Of a stretch of DNA of 64,000 bases, positions 25,155 through 34,759 are shown one piece after another. Location: assembly GCA_017453565.1 (NCBI GenBank), contig JAFTEQ010000001.1, positions 23,788 through 87,787 on the forward strand. Direction: 5' to 3'. This DNA is from Bacteroidales bacterium. Lineage in GTDB: Bacteria; Bacteroidota; Bacteroidia; Bacteroidales; UBA932. Under the pieces are notes generated by a model that was not told the origin of the DNA, did not search any database, and saw nothing but the letters and a program-made list of their open reading frames with translations. A program made the position numbers and the translations under genes. Position 1 is the first letter of the stretch; the number at the start of each line of letters is the position of its first letter.

Positions 25155-25781
25155 ATGCCACGCGAGATCCATCTTTTGGACCACTTCTGCGAGGGGGTGG
25201 TAGAGGCCGGGTGTGACGAGGCCGGCCGGGGGCCGCTCGCCGGACCCGTCTATGCGGCGGCCGTCATCCTGCCGGAAGGCTTCCGGCATCCGCTGCTCAA
25301 CGACTCCAAACAGATGAGCGAAACTGCCCGGAACGAACTGCGCGCCGTGATCGAGCGGGAAGCCGTGGCCTGGGCCGTGGAGGCGGTGGAACCCGCCGAA
25401 ATCGATGCCCTGAATATCCTCAGGGCCTCCATTGAAGGCATGCGCCGCGCCGTGCTGCGCCTCTCGCCCCGTCCAGATTTTCTGCTGGTAGACGGCAACC
25501 GTTTCCTCCCCTGCGACGGCATTCCCTACCGGACCGTGGTACACGGAGACGCTACCTACGCCTGCATTGCGGCCGCGTCGGTCCTTGCCAAGACCCACCG
25601 CGACGAGCGGATGCGCGCCCTCGCCCTGGAATATCCGGGTTACGGCTGGGAGCGGAACATGGGTTATCCCACGCCCGAACACATCGCGGCCATCCGCCGG
25701 CTCGGCTACACGCCGATGCACAGAAATAGTTTCCATCCCAAAGAACTGGAACCCGTGCTGTTTGATTTTGAAAACAACTGA
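25155..25781 (+). CDS. rnhB: Ribonuclease HII
   Basis: Cuts RNA in RNA-DNA hybrids and removes single ribonucleotides from DNA. 208 residues. The signature GCDEAGRGPLAGPVYAAAV holds the first catalytic Asp-Glu pair and the GRG motif that reads the RNA-DNA junction; LLNDSKQMSE, LVDGNRFLP and AAASVLAKTHRDERM supply the remaining acidic and structural motifs, and YGWERNMGYPTPEH is the conserved C-terminal loop. Full length. Confidence 0.97.
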   Translation: MPREIHLLDHFCEGVVEAGCDEAGRGPLAGPVYAAAVILPEGFRHPLLNDSKQMSETARNELRAVIEREAVAWAVEAVEPAEIDALNILRASIEGMRRAVLRLSPRPDFLLVDGNRFLPCDGIPYRTVVHGDATYACIAAASVLAKTHRDERMRALALEYPGYGWERNMGYPTPEHIAAIRRLGYTPMHRNSFHPKELEPVLFDFENN

Positions 25782-25784
25782 GAT

Positions 25785-27818
25785 ATGAAGAGATTCGCTT
25801 TGGCCCTTGCCCTGCTGCTGACCGTGCAGGGGGCCCTTCGCGCCGACGAGGGGATGTGGATGCTGCCCCTCCTCCAGAAAATGAACGCCGACGCCATGCG
25901 GCGCCTGGGCAGCCGGCTCAGCCCGGAAGACATCTACAGCATCAACAAATCTTCGCTGAAAGACGCCGTGGTGCATTTCGGCGGGGGCTGCACTGGGGAA
26001 ATCATTTCCGACGCCGGCCTGCTGGTCACCAACCACCACTGTGGCTACGGCTCCATCCAGGCCCTCTCCACCCCCGAAAGGAACTACCTCGAAGACGGCT
26101 TCTGGGCTTCGTCGCGGAGCGAGGAACTGCCGGTGCCGGGCCTGACCGTCACCTTCCTGCAGTCCATGACCGACGTGACCCCCGTCTTCGACAAACTGGA
26201 AGGGGCGGCGCCCGAGGCGGTGCAGGCCGCGGAGCAGGCGCGTAAGGACAACCCGGGCTGCGACGCTTCTGTGACCCGTTTCTACAACGGGAACGTTCGC
26301 TACCTCATCGTGTCAAAGGTCTACCGCGACGTCCGTTTCGTGGGCGCTCCGCCGGCCTCGGTGGGCAAGTTCGGGGGCGACACCGACAATTGGATGTGGC
26401 CGCGCCACACCTGCGATTTCTCCATGTTCCGCGTCTATGCGGGGGCCGATAACGAGCCGGCCGACTACAGTCCCGACAACCGCCCCTTCACGCCGAAGAA
26501 GTCGCTGAGCATCTCGCTCCGGGGCGTGCGTGAGGGCGATTTCGCGATGATTATGGGCTATCCGGGCCGCACGCAGCGTTTCCAGACGGCCGCCCAGTTG
26601 GAAGAGATGCTCGCCGTGAACGAGATCCGCATCGCGGCCCGAACCATCCGGCAGGAAGTGCTCTGGAAGGAGATGCGGGCGAGCGACAAGGTGGGCCTGC
26701 AGTATGCCAGCAAATACGCCCGCTCGTCGAACGGCTGGAAAAAGTGGATCGGGATGCGTGAGGCTTTCGCCAAACTCGATATCATCGGGCGCGAACGCCA
26801 GAAGGAGGCCGATTTCATGAAATGGGTGAACAAGAACGGAAAGCGCCGGGCCCGTTACGGCGGGGCCCTGGAAGGCCTTTCCGGGGCCACGGCCTCCTGC
26901 GCGGCGCAGACCCGGGCCTATGTGTTGCTCACTGAAACCCTCCTGCAGATTGAACTCGGTGGCCTGAGCCGCCTTCAGGGCGAGGAACTCCAGCGCGCCT
27001 GGCGCGATTACGACCCCGCCGTAGACCGCAAGGTGGCCTCGGCCATGCTGCGGCACTACCTGGAAAACGTGGCCCCGCAGGATAAGGTGGAGGTTCCCGG
27101 AATCGACCTGAAAAAAGCCAATTACGAGCAGTGGCTCGACGATCTTTTCGCCGGCAGCGCCTTCGTGAGCGAGGAGCGTTATGCCGCGGCCGTGGCCGCC
27201 GGCGCCGACTTGGAGCAGGATCCCGCCGCCGTGCTGCGCAGGGCCATCCGCGACCGGGGAAGGGCACTCGGCCCCGTCGTGCGCAAAGGCATGGAGGCGA
27301 TGGAACCCTACGCCCGCGCCTTTGCCGCCGGGCTTCTGGAATGGAAGAAGGGCGAACCCTCATACCCCGACGCCAACTCCACCTGTCGCCTCACCTACGG
27401 TAGCGTGAAGGCCTACTCGCCCCGCGACGGCGTGCTCTACCGCCATTTCACCACGCTGGCCGGCGTCATGGAGAAAGAAGACCCCGACAATTACGAGTTC
27501 CGGGTTCCCGCCCGGCTCAAGGAGATTGATCAGAAGAAGGACTTCGGCCGCTACGCCGACGCCGACGGCAGCCTGCATACCTGTTTCCTCACCAACTGCG
27601 ACATCACGGGCGGCAATTCGGGAAGTCCGGTGCTCGACGCCGACGGCAACCTGGTGGGCCTGGCCTTCGACGGCAACTGGGAATCGATGAGCAGCGACGT
27701 CATGTTCGAACCCGAACTGCAGCGCTGCATCTGCGTGGACATCCGCTACGTGCTGCTGATGCTCGACAAGTTCGGCGGCGCCGGCTGGCTGCTCAAGGAA
27801 ATGAAACTGGTGCAATAA
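25785..27818 (+). CDS. S46 dipeptidyl-peptidase, DPP7 type
   Basis: Periplasmic serine exopeptidase that releases N-terminal dipeptides. 677 residues, signal peptide ending at ALRA. Catalytic triad positions are visible: His84/85 in VTNHHCGY, Asp in RHTCDFSMF and Ser612 in GGNSGSPV. The residue 18 positions after the catalytic Ser is Gly (FDGNWE, Gly630), matching Gly673 of DPP7, whereas DPP11 has Arg there; this predicts preference for hydrophobic rather than acidic P1 residues. It fits the peptide-based nutrition of the phylum. Only 3 nt separate it from rnhB. Confidence 0.94.
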   Translation: MKRFALALALLLTVQGALRADEGMWMLPLLQKMNADAMRRLGSRLSPEDIYSINKSSLKDAVVHFGGGCTGEIISDAGLLVTNHHCGYGSIQALSTPERNYLEDGFWASSRSEELPVPGLTVTFLQSMTDVTPVFDKLEGAAPEAVQAAEQARKDNPGCDASVTRFYNGNVRYLIVSKVYRDVRFVGAPPASVGKFGGDTDNWMWPRHTCDFSMFRVYAGADNEPADYSPDNRPFTPKKSLSISLRGVREGDFAMIMGYPGRTQRFQTAAQLEEMLAVNEIRIAARTIRQEVLWKEMRASDKVGLQYASKYARSSNGWKKWIGMREAFAKLDIIGRERQKEADFMKWVNKNGKRRARYGGALEGLSGATASCAAQTRAYVLLTETLLQIELGGLSRLQGEELQRAWRDYDPAVDRKVASAMLRHYLENVAPQDKVEVPGIDLKKANYEQWLDDLFAGSAFVSEERYAAAVAAGADLEQDPAAVLRRAIRDRGRALGPVVRKGMEAMEPYARAFAAGLLEWKKGEPSYPDANSTCRLTYGSVKAYSPRDGVLYRHFTTLAGVMEKEDPDNYEFRVPARLKEIDQKKDFGRYADADGSLHTCFLTNCDITGGNSGSPVLDADGNLVGLAFDGNWESMSSDVMFEPELQRCICVDIRYVLLMLDKFGGAGWLLKEMKLVQ

Positions 27819-27819
27819 C

Positions 27820-28893
27820 ATGAAAGAGAAAGAGATCCTGAAATATCTGCGCGAAGTGCAGCACCCGGCCGAACAGGACCGGGACATCGTGTCGCTGGGC
27901 ATGGTGCAGGGGGTTGAAATCACGTCCGGCAAGGTGACGGTGACACTCGTCTTCCCGCGCCGGCGCGACCCGCTTGCGAACTACCTGGTGGGCAGTGCCC
28001 GGGCGGCCCTCATCCGGCATCTTCCCAAAGAGGTGGAGTCGGAAGTGAAGACCGTGGTGGCCGAAGAGGAAGCGCCCAAAAAGAAAGGGCTCGACCTCGA
28101 CGAAAAAGGCCTGGAGCAGGTGCAGCACATCATCGGGATCGCCTCCGGGAAGGGAGGCGTGGGCAAATCGACCGTGGCGGTGAACCTGGCCGTCGCGCTC
28201 GCCCGCCTGGGCTACAAGGTGGGCCTCGCCGATGCCGACGTGTACGGTCCGTCGGTTCCCCTGATGACCGGCACCGAGGGCGCCGTGCCCGCCGCACTTG
28301 AACTTGACGGCCGCGACTGGATGATTCCCATCGAGAAATACGGGGTCAAGTGGATGTCTGTGGGCTATTTCGCGCAGCGGGGGCAGGCCCTTATCTGGCG
28401 CGGACCCATGGCGTGCAACGCCCTCAAACAGATGATCCTTCAGGTGCAGTGGGGTGAACTCGACTTCCTGCTGGTGGACATGCCGCCAGGCACGGGCGAC
28501 ATCCACATCAGCCTGGTGAAGGACATTCCCATGAAGGCGGCCGTGATTGTGACGACGCCTCAGGAGGTGGCCCTCGCCGACGTGGAGAAAGGGGTGCAGA
28601 TGTTCCGCAACGACAACATCTCCTGCGAGATCCTGGGTCTGGTGGAGAACATGTCCTGGTTCACGCCGGCGGCCCATCCGGACGAGCGCTACTACCTCTT
28701 CGGCCGCGACGGCGGCGCCCGCATGGCGGAGCGTTTCGGCCTGCCGCTGCTGGGGCAGATCCCCCTGGTCCAGGACATCCGGGAAGACGGAGACCGGGGC
28801 GAACCGGCTGCGCTTTCAGCCCGGCCCGACGGCCTGGCTTTCGTGCAGTTGGCTGGAGCCCTTGCCGATGCGGCCGGCGCTACGAAAAAATGA
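27820..28893 (+). CDS. mrp: Mrp/ApbC Fe-S cluster carrier ATPase
   Basis: Cytoplasmic P-loop ATPase thought to carry Fe-S clusters to target proteins. 357 residues: an N-terminal MIP18/DUF59 domain (residues ~1-85) and the ATPase with deviant Walker A GKGGVGKST, switch DADVYGPS and VDMPPGTGD. The usual CxxC after ENMSxF is missing: the sequence reads ENMSWFTPAAHPDE. It starts 1 nt after the dipeptidyl-peptidase stop. Confidence 0.92.
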   Translation: MKEKEILKYLREVQHPAEQDRDIVSLGMVQGVEITSGKVTVTLVFPRRRDPLANYLVGSARAALIRHLPKEVESEVKTVVAEEEAPKKKGLDLDEKGLEQVQHIIGIASGKGGVGKSTVAVNLAVALARLGYKVGLADADVYGPSVPLMTGTEGAVPAALELDGRDWMIPIEKYGVKWMSVGYFAQRGQALIWRGPMACNALKQMILQVQWGELDFLLVDMPPGTGDIHISLVKDIPMKAAVIVTTPQEVALADVEKGVQMFRNDNISCEILGLVENMSWFTPAAHPDERYYLFGRDGGARMAERFGLPLLGQIPLVQDIREDGDRGEPAALSARPDGLAFVQLAGALADAAGATKK

Positions 28894-28894
28894 G

Positions 28895-28902
28895 TATATT
28901 TG
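28895..28902 (+). promoter_or_regulatory. Promoter -7 box for aspS
   Basis: TATATTTG matches TAnnTTTG, 22 nt before the aspS ATG and directly after the mrp stop, so aspS likely starts a new transcription unit. Confidence 0.55.
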
Positions 28903-28924
28903 TATTCCATAAATAAACCAACAT

Positions 28925-30694
28925 ATGTACAGAACACATACCTGCGGAGAACTCCGCCTTTCGCACGCCGGGCAGAAAGTGACCCTGGCGGGCTGGGTGC
29001 AGCGTTCCCGTAAACTCGGCGGCATGCTTTTCATCGACCTGCGCGACCGTTACGGCATTACTCAGCTGGTGGTTGAGGCCACCGCCCCCGCCGAACTGCT
29101 CGCCGTTGCAGAAGGGCTGGGCCGCGAATACGTGATTCAGGTGCGCGGAACCGTGGTGGAGCGGCAGAGCAAGAACCCCAAGATGCCCACCGGCGAGATT
29201 GAGATCGGGGTGGAAGCCATCACGGTGCTCAATGCGGCCGCGACGCCGCCCTTCACCATTGAGGAGAACAGCGACGGCGGCGAGGACCTGCGGGCCCGTT
29301 ACCGCTACCTCGACCTGCGCCGGCCCCCGCTGCAGCGTGCCCTGGCCCTACGGCACCGCCTGGCCCAGGAGGTCCGGAGCTACCTCGACAAGCAGGGATT
29401 CATGGAGATCGAGACCCCTTATCTCATCAAGTCCACCCCGGAAGGGGCGCGCGACTTCGTGGTCCCCTCCCGCATGAATCCGGGCACTTTCTACGCTCTG
29501 CCCCAGAGCCCGCAGACCTTCAAGCAGCTGCTTATGGTGGCCGGGTATGACCGCTACTTCCAGATCGTACGCTGTTTCCGCGACGAGGACCTGCGCGCCG
29601 ACCGTCAGCCCGAGTTCACCCAGATCGACTGCGAGATGAGTTTCGTGGAGCAGGAAGATGTGCTCGAGACCTTCGAGGGCATGATGCGGCAGATGTTCCG
29701 CGGCGCCCTGGGTGTGGAGATCCCCAATCCCATCCCGCGTATGCCCTGGGCCGAGGCCATGGACCGCTACGGTTCCGACAAACCCGACATCCGTTTCGGG
29801 ATGACCATCTCCGAGATTACCCCGCTGGTGCAGGGACACGGGTTCGGCGTATTCGACAGCGTGCCGTACGTGGGTGCAATCGCCGTCCCGGCCGCGGCCG
29901 AGTGGTCCCGTAAGGACCTCGACGGTCTCACCGAATGGGTGAAACGTCCGCAGGTGGGCGCCAAGGGCCTCATCTACATCAAATGGGCTGCGGACGGAAG
30001 CATCAAATCGAGCATCGACAAGTTCTTTACCCCCGAGCAGCTGCGTCCCGTGGCCGAAAAGGCGGGCGCCGCGCCGGGCGACCTGGTGCTGGTGCTCTGC
30101 GGACCCAAACGCAAGGCGCAGACCCAGCTGGGCGTGCTCCGCATCGAACTGGGTAACCGTCTGGGCCTGCGCGATCCGGGCGTCTTCGCCCCGCTCTGGG
30201 TGGTGGACTTCCCCCTGCTGGAATGGAGCGAGGAAGACAATCGCTTCTACGCCATGCACCATCCCTTCACGGCGCCCAAGCCCGAACACGAGCAGTGGTT
30301 CTATTCCGACAGGAAGGAGGATCTGGAGCGCGTTTGCGCCAACGCCTATGACTTCGTACTCAACGGCACCGAGCTCGGCGGCGGCTCCATCCGTATCCAC
30401 AACGCAGACATGCAGAAGCGGATGTTCGAAGTGCTGGGGATCGGCCCCGAGGAAGCGGAATACAAGTTCGGTTTCATCATCAACGCCTTCAAGTTCGGCG
30501 CCCCGCCCCACGGCGGCCTGGCCTTCGGTTTCGATCGGGTCTGCGCCCTCTTCGGCGGGCAGGAGACCATCCGCGACTACATCGCCTTCCCCAAGAACAA
30601 CCAGGGCCGCGACGTAATGATCGATTCCCCCTCGCGGATCGACGAGGTGCAGCTCGAAGAACTCTGCATCGCTATAAAGGAAGAAAACCAATAA
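28925..30694 (+). CDS. aspS: Aspartyl-tRNA synthetase
   Basis: Charges tRNA-Asp. 589 residues of bacterial type: N-terminal anticodon-binding OB fold ([26 protein letters not shown]), class II motif 2 ([18 protein letters not shown]), a GAD insertion domain in the middle and motif 3 ([16 protein letters not shown]). The ending [16 protein letters not shown] is typical. The presence of GatCAB elsewhere would decide whether it also charges tRNA-Asn; this cannot be seen here. Confidence 0.98.
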   Translation: MYRTHTCGELRLSHAGQKVTLAGWVQRSRKLGGMLFIDLRDRYGITQLVVEATAPAELLAVAEGLGREYVIQVRGTVVERQSKNPKMPTGEIEIGVEAITVLNAAATPPFTIEENSDGGEDLRARYRYLDLRRPPLQRALALRHRLAQEVRSYLDKQGFMEIETPYLIKSTPEGARDFVVPSRMNPGTFYALPQSPQTFKQLLMVAGYDRYFQIVRCFRDEDLRADRQPEFTQIDCEMSFVEQEDVLETFEGMMRQMFRGALGVEIPNPIPRMPWAEAMDRYGSDKPDIRFGMTISEITPLVQGHGFGVFDSVPYVGAIAVPAAAEWSRKDLDGLTEWVKRPQVGAKGLIYIKWAADGSIKSSIDKFFTPEQLRPVAEKAGAAPGDLVLVLCGPKRKAQTQLGVLRIELGNRLGLRDPGVFAPLWVVDFPLLEWSEEDNRFYAMHHPFTAPKPEHEQWFYSDRKEDLERVCANAYDFVLNGTELGGGSIRIHNADMQKRMFEVLGIGPEEAEYKFGFIINAFKFGAPPHGGLAFGFDRVCALFGGQETIRDYIAFPKNNQGRDVMIDSPSRIDEVQLEELCIAIKEENQ

Positions 30695-30706
30695 CCAATT
30701 AAGTAT

Positions 30707-31525
30707 ATGGAGAATATCTTTGACATCAAGGGCAAGGTGGTCGTGGTGACCGGTGCCTGCGGCGTGCTGGGCACCCGCATCGTTCGTTATTTCGCCGGCC
30801 AGGGCTGCAAGGTGGTCCTGCTCGCCCGCGAGCGCCATGCCGACGAGGCGAATGCCGTCGTGGCCGAGATCAAGGCTGCGGGCGGTGAGGCCATGTTCCT
30901 TGTTTCCGACGTGCTCAACCAGGAGATCCTGGAGCAGAACCTGAAGGACGTGCTCAAGGCCTACGGCTGCGTGGACGTGCTGATGAACGCCGCTGGCGGC
31001 AATATGGGTCCGGCCAACGTGACCCCGGAACAGACCATCTTCGACCTCGATATCGAGGCCACGCGCCGCGTGGTTGACCTCAACCTCTTCGGAGCCATCA
31101 TTCCCACCAAGGTCTTCGCCAAACCCATGGCCGAGGCGGGCAAGGGTTCCATCATCAACTTCTGCTCCATGTCGTCGTTCCGTCCGCTCACGCGCGTGGC
31201 GGGCTACGGCGTGGCCAAGGCGGGTCTGGCCAGCTGGACGCAATGGCTGGCGGGTGAACTGGCCATCAAGTTCGGCTCGGGCTTGCGCGTGAACGGCATC
31301 GCCCCCGGCTTCATCCTCACCAACCAGAACCGCACGCTGCTCACCAATCCCGACGGCAGCCTCACCGCCCGTTCGCACGCCATCATGGGCCATACGCCCT
31401 TCGGACGTTTCCTCGAGGCGGACGAACTGCTCGGCGCCCTCCATTATCTGGCTTCCGACGCCTCCAAGGGAGTAACCGGCACCATCGAGGTGGTGGACGG
31501 AGGATTCAACAGCTTCGCCATCTAG
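30707..31525 (+). CDS. SDR oxidoreductase, D-mannonate oxidoreductase-like
   Basis: 272-residue NAD(P)-dependent short-chain dehydrogenase. Cofactor motif TGACGVLGTRI has the TGxxGVLG spacing of SDR-type D-mannonate/fructuronate reductases; the N-A-A-G motif reads MNAAGGN, and the catalytic Ser and Tyr-x-x-x-Lys lie in FCSMSSF and GYGVAKAG. It heads a five-gene operon with a sugar porter, nagA, nagB and a GH20 enzyme, so an amino-sugar or sugar-acid substrate is equally possible. Starts 12 nt after aspS. Confidence 0.82.
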   Translation: MENIFDIKGKVVVVTGACGVLGTRIVRYFAGQGCKVVLLARERHADEANAVVAEIKAAGGEAMFLVSDVLNQEILEQNLKDVLKAYGCVDVLMNAAGGNMGPANVTPEQTIFDLDIEATRRVVDLNLFGAIIPTKVFAKPMAEAGKGSIINFCSMSSFRPLTRVAGYGVAKAGLASWTQWLAGELAIKFGSGLRVNGIAPGFILTNQNRTLLTNPDGSLTARSHAIMGHTPFGRFLEADELLGALHYLASDASKGVTGTIEVVDGGFNSFAI

Positions 31526-31528
31526 ATT

Positions 31529-32800
31529 ATGCCCCAGACGTCCAAGAAGCAGTACTACGCTTCCTTGGCGATGCTGGGATGCCTGTTCTTCGTCTTCGGC
31601 CTCGTGTCATGGGTGAACTCCATCCTGGTACCGTATTTCAAGGTTGCATGTGAACTCAAGAGCGAGGTGCAAGGCTACCTCGCCCAGTTCGCTTTCTACA
31701 TCGCCTACCTGGTGATGACCATCCCGGCCTCGGCGCTGCTGAGCCGCACCGGCTACAAGAAAGGCGCCCTCATCGGGCTCTGGATCCTGGCCGGCGGAGC
31801 GCTGCTCTTCATCCCAGCCGCGCTGAGCCGTACCTACAACCTCTTCCTGCTGGCCCTCTTCACCATGGGAACGGCCCTGGCGATCCTGCAGACCGTGGCG
31901 AACCCCTTCGTGACCATCATCGGTCCCATCGAGAGCGCAGCCAAGCGCATCAGTATCATGGGTATCTGCAACAAATTTGCAGGTATCCTCGCGCCCATCC
32001 TCTTCTCGGCCATCGTGATTGCGCCGCAGAAGCCGCGTATGGACGCCATCGCCGCGGGTACGCTCACTGGCGCCGAGAAGGAAGCGGCCCTCGACGCACT
32101 CCTGCACGGGGTAATCCCCCCGTACCTGGTACTGGGTGTGGTGCTCTTCCTCTTCGGCATCCTGTTCTACCGCTCGTCGCTGCAGGACATCAACCCGGCC
32201 AAGAACGCGCCGGCGACGGATGAGGGACGGAAGTCAATCTTCGCCTATCCCTACCTCGTGCTGGGTGTGCTGGCCCTCTTCTGCCATCTGGGTACCCAGG
32301 CCCTGAGCGTCAATACCATCATCGGCTTCGCGGCCGAATCGGGTGCCGGTGCAGGTGCCATCCTGCCCTGGAGCTCGCTCACCCTGGCCTGCACGCTGCT
32401 GGGTTATTTCATCGGGGTGCTGCTCATTCCCAAGGTGCTGACCCAGCAGCAGATGCTGCGGATCGTCACCTGCGTGATCCTGCTGCTCTCGGTGCTGGTG
32501 CCGCTGCTGCCGCCCGACAAGGCCGTCTGGTGCCTGGTGCTCATGGGCATCCCCAACTCGGTGGTCTACGCCGGCATCTGGCCGCTGGCCATCCACGACC
32601 TGGGCAAATGGACCAACCTGGGCTCTGCCATCATGGTCATGGCCCTCTGCGGCAGCGCCATCTTCCCGCTGGTCTACGCTTCCATCGCCGACGCCTCCGG
32701 CTCGCTGCACACGGCCTACTGGCTGCTGCTGCCCGCCGCGCTCTATATGGTGTACTATGCTTTTGCCGGACATAAGATAAACCATTGGAAGAAAGCATGA
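31529..32800 (+). CDS. FucP-type MFS sugar:H+ symporter, NagP candidate
   Basis: 423 residues, about 12 membrane segments. The N-terminus (CLFFVFGLVSWVNSILVPYFKVACEL) is the signature of the fucose/glucose/galactose-H+ symporter group, which in Bacteroidota and gamma-proteobacteria includes the N-acetylglucosamine porter NagP. The downstream nagA, overlapping by 4 nt, and nagB make GlcNAc or a related amino sugar the best guess for the substrate (inference from context). Confidence 0.87.
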   Translation: MPQTSKKQYYASLAMLGCLFFVFGLVSWVNSILVPYFKVACELKSEVQGYLAQFAFYIAYLVMTIPASALLSRTGYKKGALIGLWILAGGALLFIPAALSRTYNLFLLALFTMGTALAILQTVANPFVTIIGPIESAAKRISIMGICNKFAGILAPILFSAIVIAPQKPRMDAIAAGTLTGAEKEAALDALLHGVIPPYLVLGVVLFLFGILFYRSSLQDINPAKNAPATDEGRKSIFAYPYLVLGVLALFCHLGTQALSVNTIIGFAAESGAGAGAILPWSSLTLACTLLGYFIGVLLIPKVLTQQQMLRIVTCVILLLSVLVPLLPPDKAVWCLVLMGIPNSVVYAGIWPLAIHDLGKWTNLGSAIMVMALCGSAIFPLVYASIADASGSLHTAYWLLLPAALYMVYYAFAGHKINHWKKA

Positions 32801-34011
32801 AGACGTTAATCAAGAACGCCCGGCTCATCCTTCCGGACGGAATCCGCGAGGGGACGCTGATTCTCTCCGACGGCAAGATAGAAGAGGTGGGAGCACCCTG
32901 GAAAGGCAAACTGCCCGAGCTGGTACATGCTGACGACCTGCAGGTGATCGATGCCGGCGGCAAGTATGTGGCGCCCGGCTTCATTGATATGCACACGCAT
33001 GGCGCCGGCGGGGCAGACTTCATGGACGGGACGGTGGAGGCCTACTGCACGGCGGCGCGCATGCACGCCAGTCACGGTACCACCCTGCTTTTCCCCACCA
33101 CGCTCACCAGTACCAACGAGGCCCTTTTCGAGTCGTTCGACACCTACCGCGAGGCTGTGAAAGCCAATACCGACGGTGCCGCGTTCGGCGGAATGCACCT
33201 TGAAGGACCCTATTTCTCGCCCAAACAGGCTGGAGCCCAGGACCCGCGTTACCTGCGTCATCCCGAGCCTTCTGACTACCGGGAGATCCTGCGCCGGGCC
33301 GATGGACTGCTGAAGCGCTGGAGCTTCGCCCCCGAACTGGAAGGCTCTCCCGCTTTCGCCGCCGAACTGAAGGAACGGGGCATCATCTCGTCGATGGGCC
33401 ATACCGACGCCACCTTCGAAGACTGTGACGCGGCGTTCCGCAGCGGCTGCAGCCTCATGACCCATTTCTACTCCTGCATGAGCAGTATCACCCGGCGCAA
33501 CGCTTACCGCTATGCCGGTGTGATCGAGTACGGCTACTGGCAGGACGCGATGGACATTGAGATCATTGCCGACGGCATCCATGTGCCCGCTCCGCTGCTG
33601 AAACTGGTGGTGAAGATCAAGGGAACGGGCCGCATCTCGCTGGTGACCGACTCCATGCGTGCGGCCGGCATGCCCGAAGGACCCAGCATCCTGGGTGGCC
33701 TGAAGGGCGGCCAGGAGGTGATTGTGGAGGGTGGCGTGGCCAAGATGCCCGACCGTACGGCCTTTGCCGGCAGCGTGGCTACAGCCGACCGTCTGGTGCG
33801 TACCATGGTGCGTGAGGGCGGCGTCCCGCTCGAGGACGCCGTGCGTATGATGACCGCCAACCCCGCCCGCATCATGGGCCTTTCCGACCGGAAGGGCAGT
33901 ATCGAGAAAGGAAAGGACGCCGACCTGGTGATCTTCGCCGGGGAAGACGTTCGGATAGACAAAACCATTGTTGGAGGTAAAATTGTTTACGATGCTAAAG
34001 AAAGATTATAA
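32797..34011 (+). CDS. nagA: N-acetylglucosamine-6-phosphate deacetylase
   Basis: Removes acetate from GlcNAc-6-phosphate. 404 residues from the ATG at 32797, which overlaps the porter stop as ATGA. Amidohydrolase motifs: FIDMHTHGAGG (first metal ligands), HLEGPYFSP (Glu ligand), SMGHTDATF (His), MTHFYSCM (His) and LVTDSMRAAGMPEG (catalytic Asp). C-terminal MTANPARIMGLSDRKGSIEKGKDADLV closes the barrel. Overlaps nagB by 20 nt. Confidence 0.95.
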   Translation: MKTLIKNARLILPDGIREGTLILSDGKIEEVGAPWKGKLPELVHADDLQVIDAGGKYVAPGFIDMHTHGAGGADFMDGTVEAYCTAARMHASHGTTLLFPTTLTSTNEALFESFDTYREAVKANTDGAAFGGMHLEGPYFSPKQAGAQDPRYLRHPEPSDYREILRRADGLLKRWSFAPELEGSPAFAAELKERGIISSMGHTDATFEDCDAAFRSGCSLMTHFYSCMSSITRRNAYRYAGVIEYGYWQDAMDIEIIADGIHVPAPLLKLVVKIKGTGRISLVTDSMRAAGMPEGPSILGGLKGGQEVIVEGGVAKMPDRTAFAGSVATADRLVRTMVREGGVPLEDAVRMMTANPARIMGLSDRKGSIEKGKDADLVIFAGEDVRIDKTIVGGKIVYDAKERL

Positions 34012-34756
34012 GGTTGACGCCCTGCGCGTCAAGATTTACGGGAGCCGCGCCGCCATGGGCGCCGCGGCCGCGGCCGACGTGGCCGCCTGCCTTCGCGGCC
34101 TGCTCGCCAAACAGAAAGAGGTGTGGATGATCTTCGCCGCCGCACCCTCGCAGAACGAGGCCCTTGCGGCCCTCTGCGCCGAGGAAGGGGTGGACTGGAC
34201 GCGCGTACACGCCGTGCACATGGACGAGTACGTGGGTCTTCCCGCCGACCATCCGGCCGGTTTCGGAAACTTCCTCAAGCGGGGCATTTTCGACCGCCTG
34301 CCCTTCGCTTCGGTGCATCTGATCGGTTCGCAGAAAGCGCCGGAACAGGCCATTGCCGACTACGACCGTCTGCTTGCGGAACACCATCCGGACCTGTGCC
34401 TGATGGGGATAGGCGAGAACGGACACATTGCTTTCAACGACCCCCATGTGGCCGATTTCGACGATCCCGTGCGCATCAAGAAGGTGGATCTCGACCTCAA
34501 GTGCCGCACCCAGCAGGTGCACGACGGCTGTTTCGCCCGGCTCGAAGAGGTTCCGGAGTACGCCCTCACCCTCACGGTGCCCACGCTTTTCGGCTGCCCG
34601 CATCTCTTCTGCGTGGTGCCGGCGCCCACCAAGGCGGAAGCCGTGCGCACGACGTTGCAGGGGCCCGTTTCCGAGGCCTGCCCGGCATCCATCCTGCGCC
34701 GGCACGGCGACGCCACGCTCTACCTCGACCCCGACAGCGCCAGTCTGATCCTGTAA
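33992..34756 (+). CDS. nagB: Glucosamine-6-phosphate deaminase
   Basis: Turns glucosamine-6-phosphate into fructose-6-phosphate and ammonia, the entry into glycolysis. 254 residues from the ATG at 33992. Motifs HMDEYVGLPADHPAGFGNFL (catalytic Asp region) and LMGIGENGHIAFNDP (catalytic Asp/His/Glu loop) are conserved. The N-terminal phosphate loop reads FAAAPSQNEAL instead of the usual G-x-TP form, so this is a divergent member of the group and could act on a related hexosamine phosphate. Its start lies inside nagA. Confidence 0.9.
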   Translation: MLKKDYKVDALRVKIYGSRAAMGAAAAADVAACLRGLLAKQKEVWMIFAAAPSQNEALAALCAEEGVDWTRVHAVHMDEYVGLPADHPAGFGNFLKRGIFDRLPFASVHLIGSQKAPEQAIADYDRLLAEHHPDLCLMGIGENGHIAFNDPHVADFDDPVRIKKVDLDLKCRTQQVHDGCFARLEEVPEYALTLTVPTLFGCPHLFCVVPAPTKAEAVRTTLQGPVSEACPASILRRHGDATLYLDPDSASLIL

Positions 34757-34759
34757 TCT

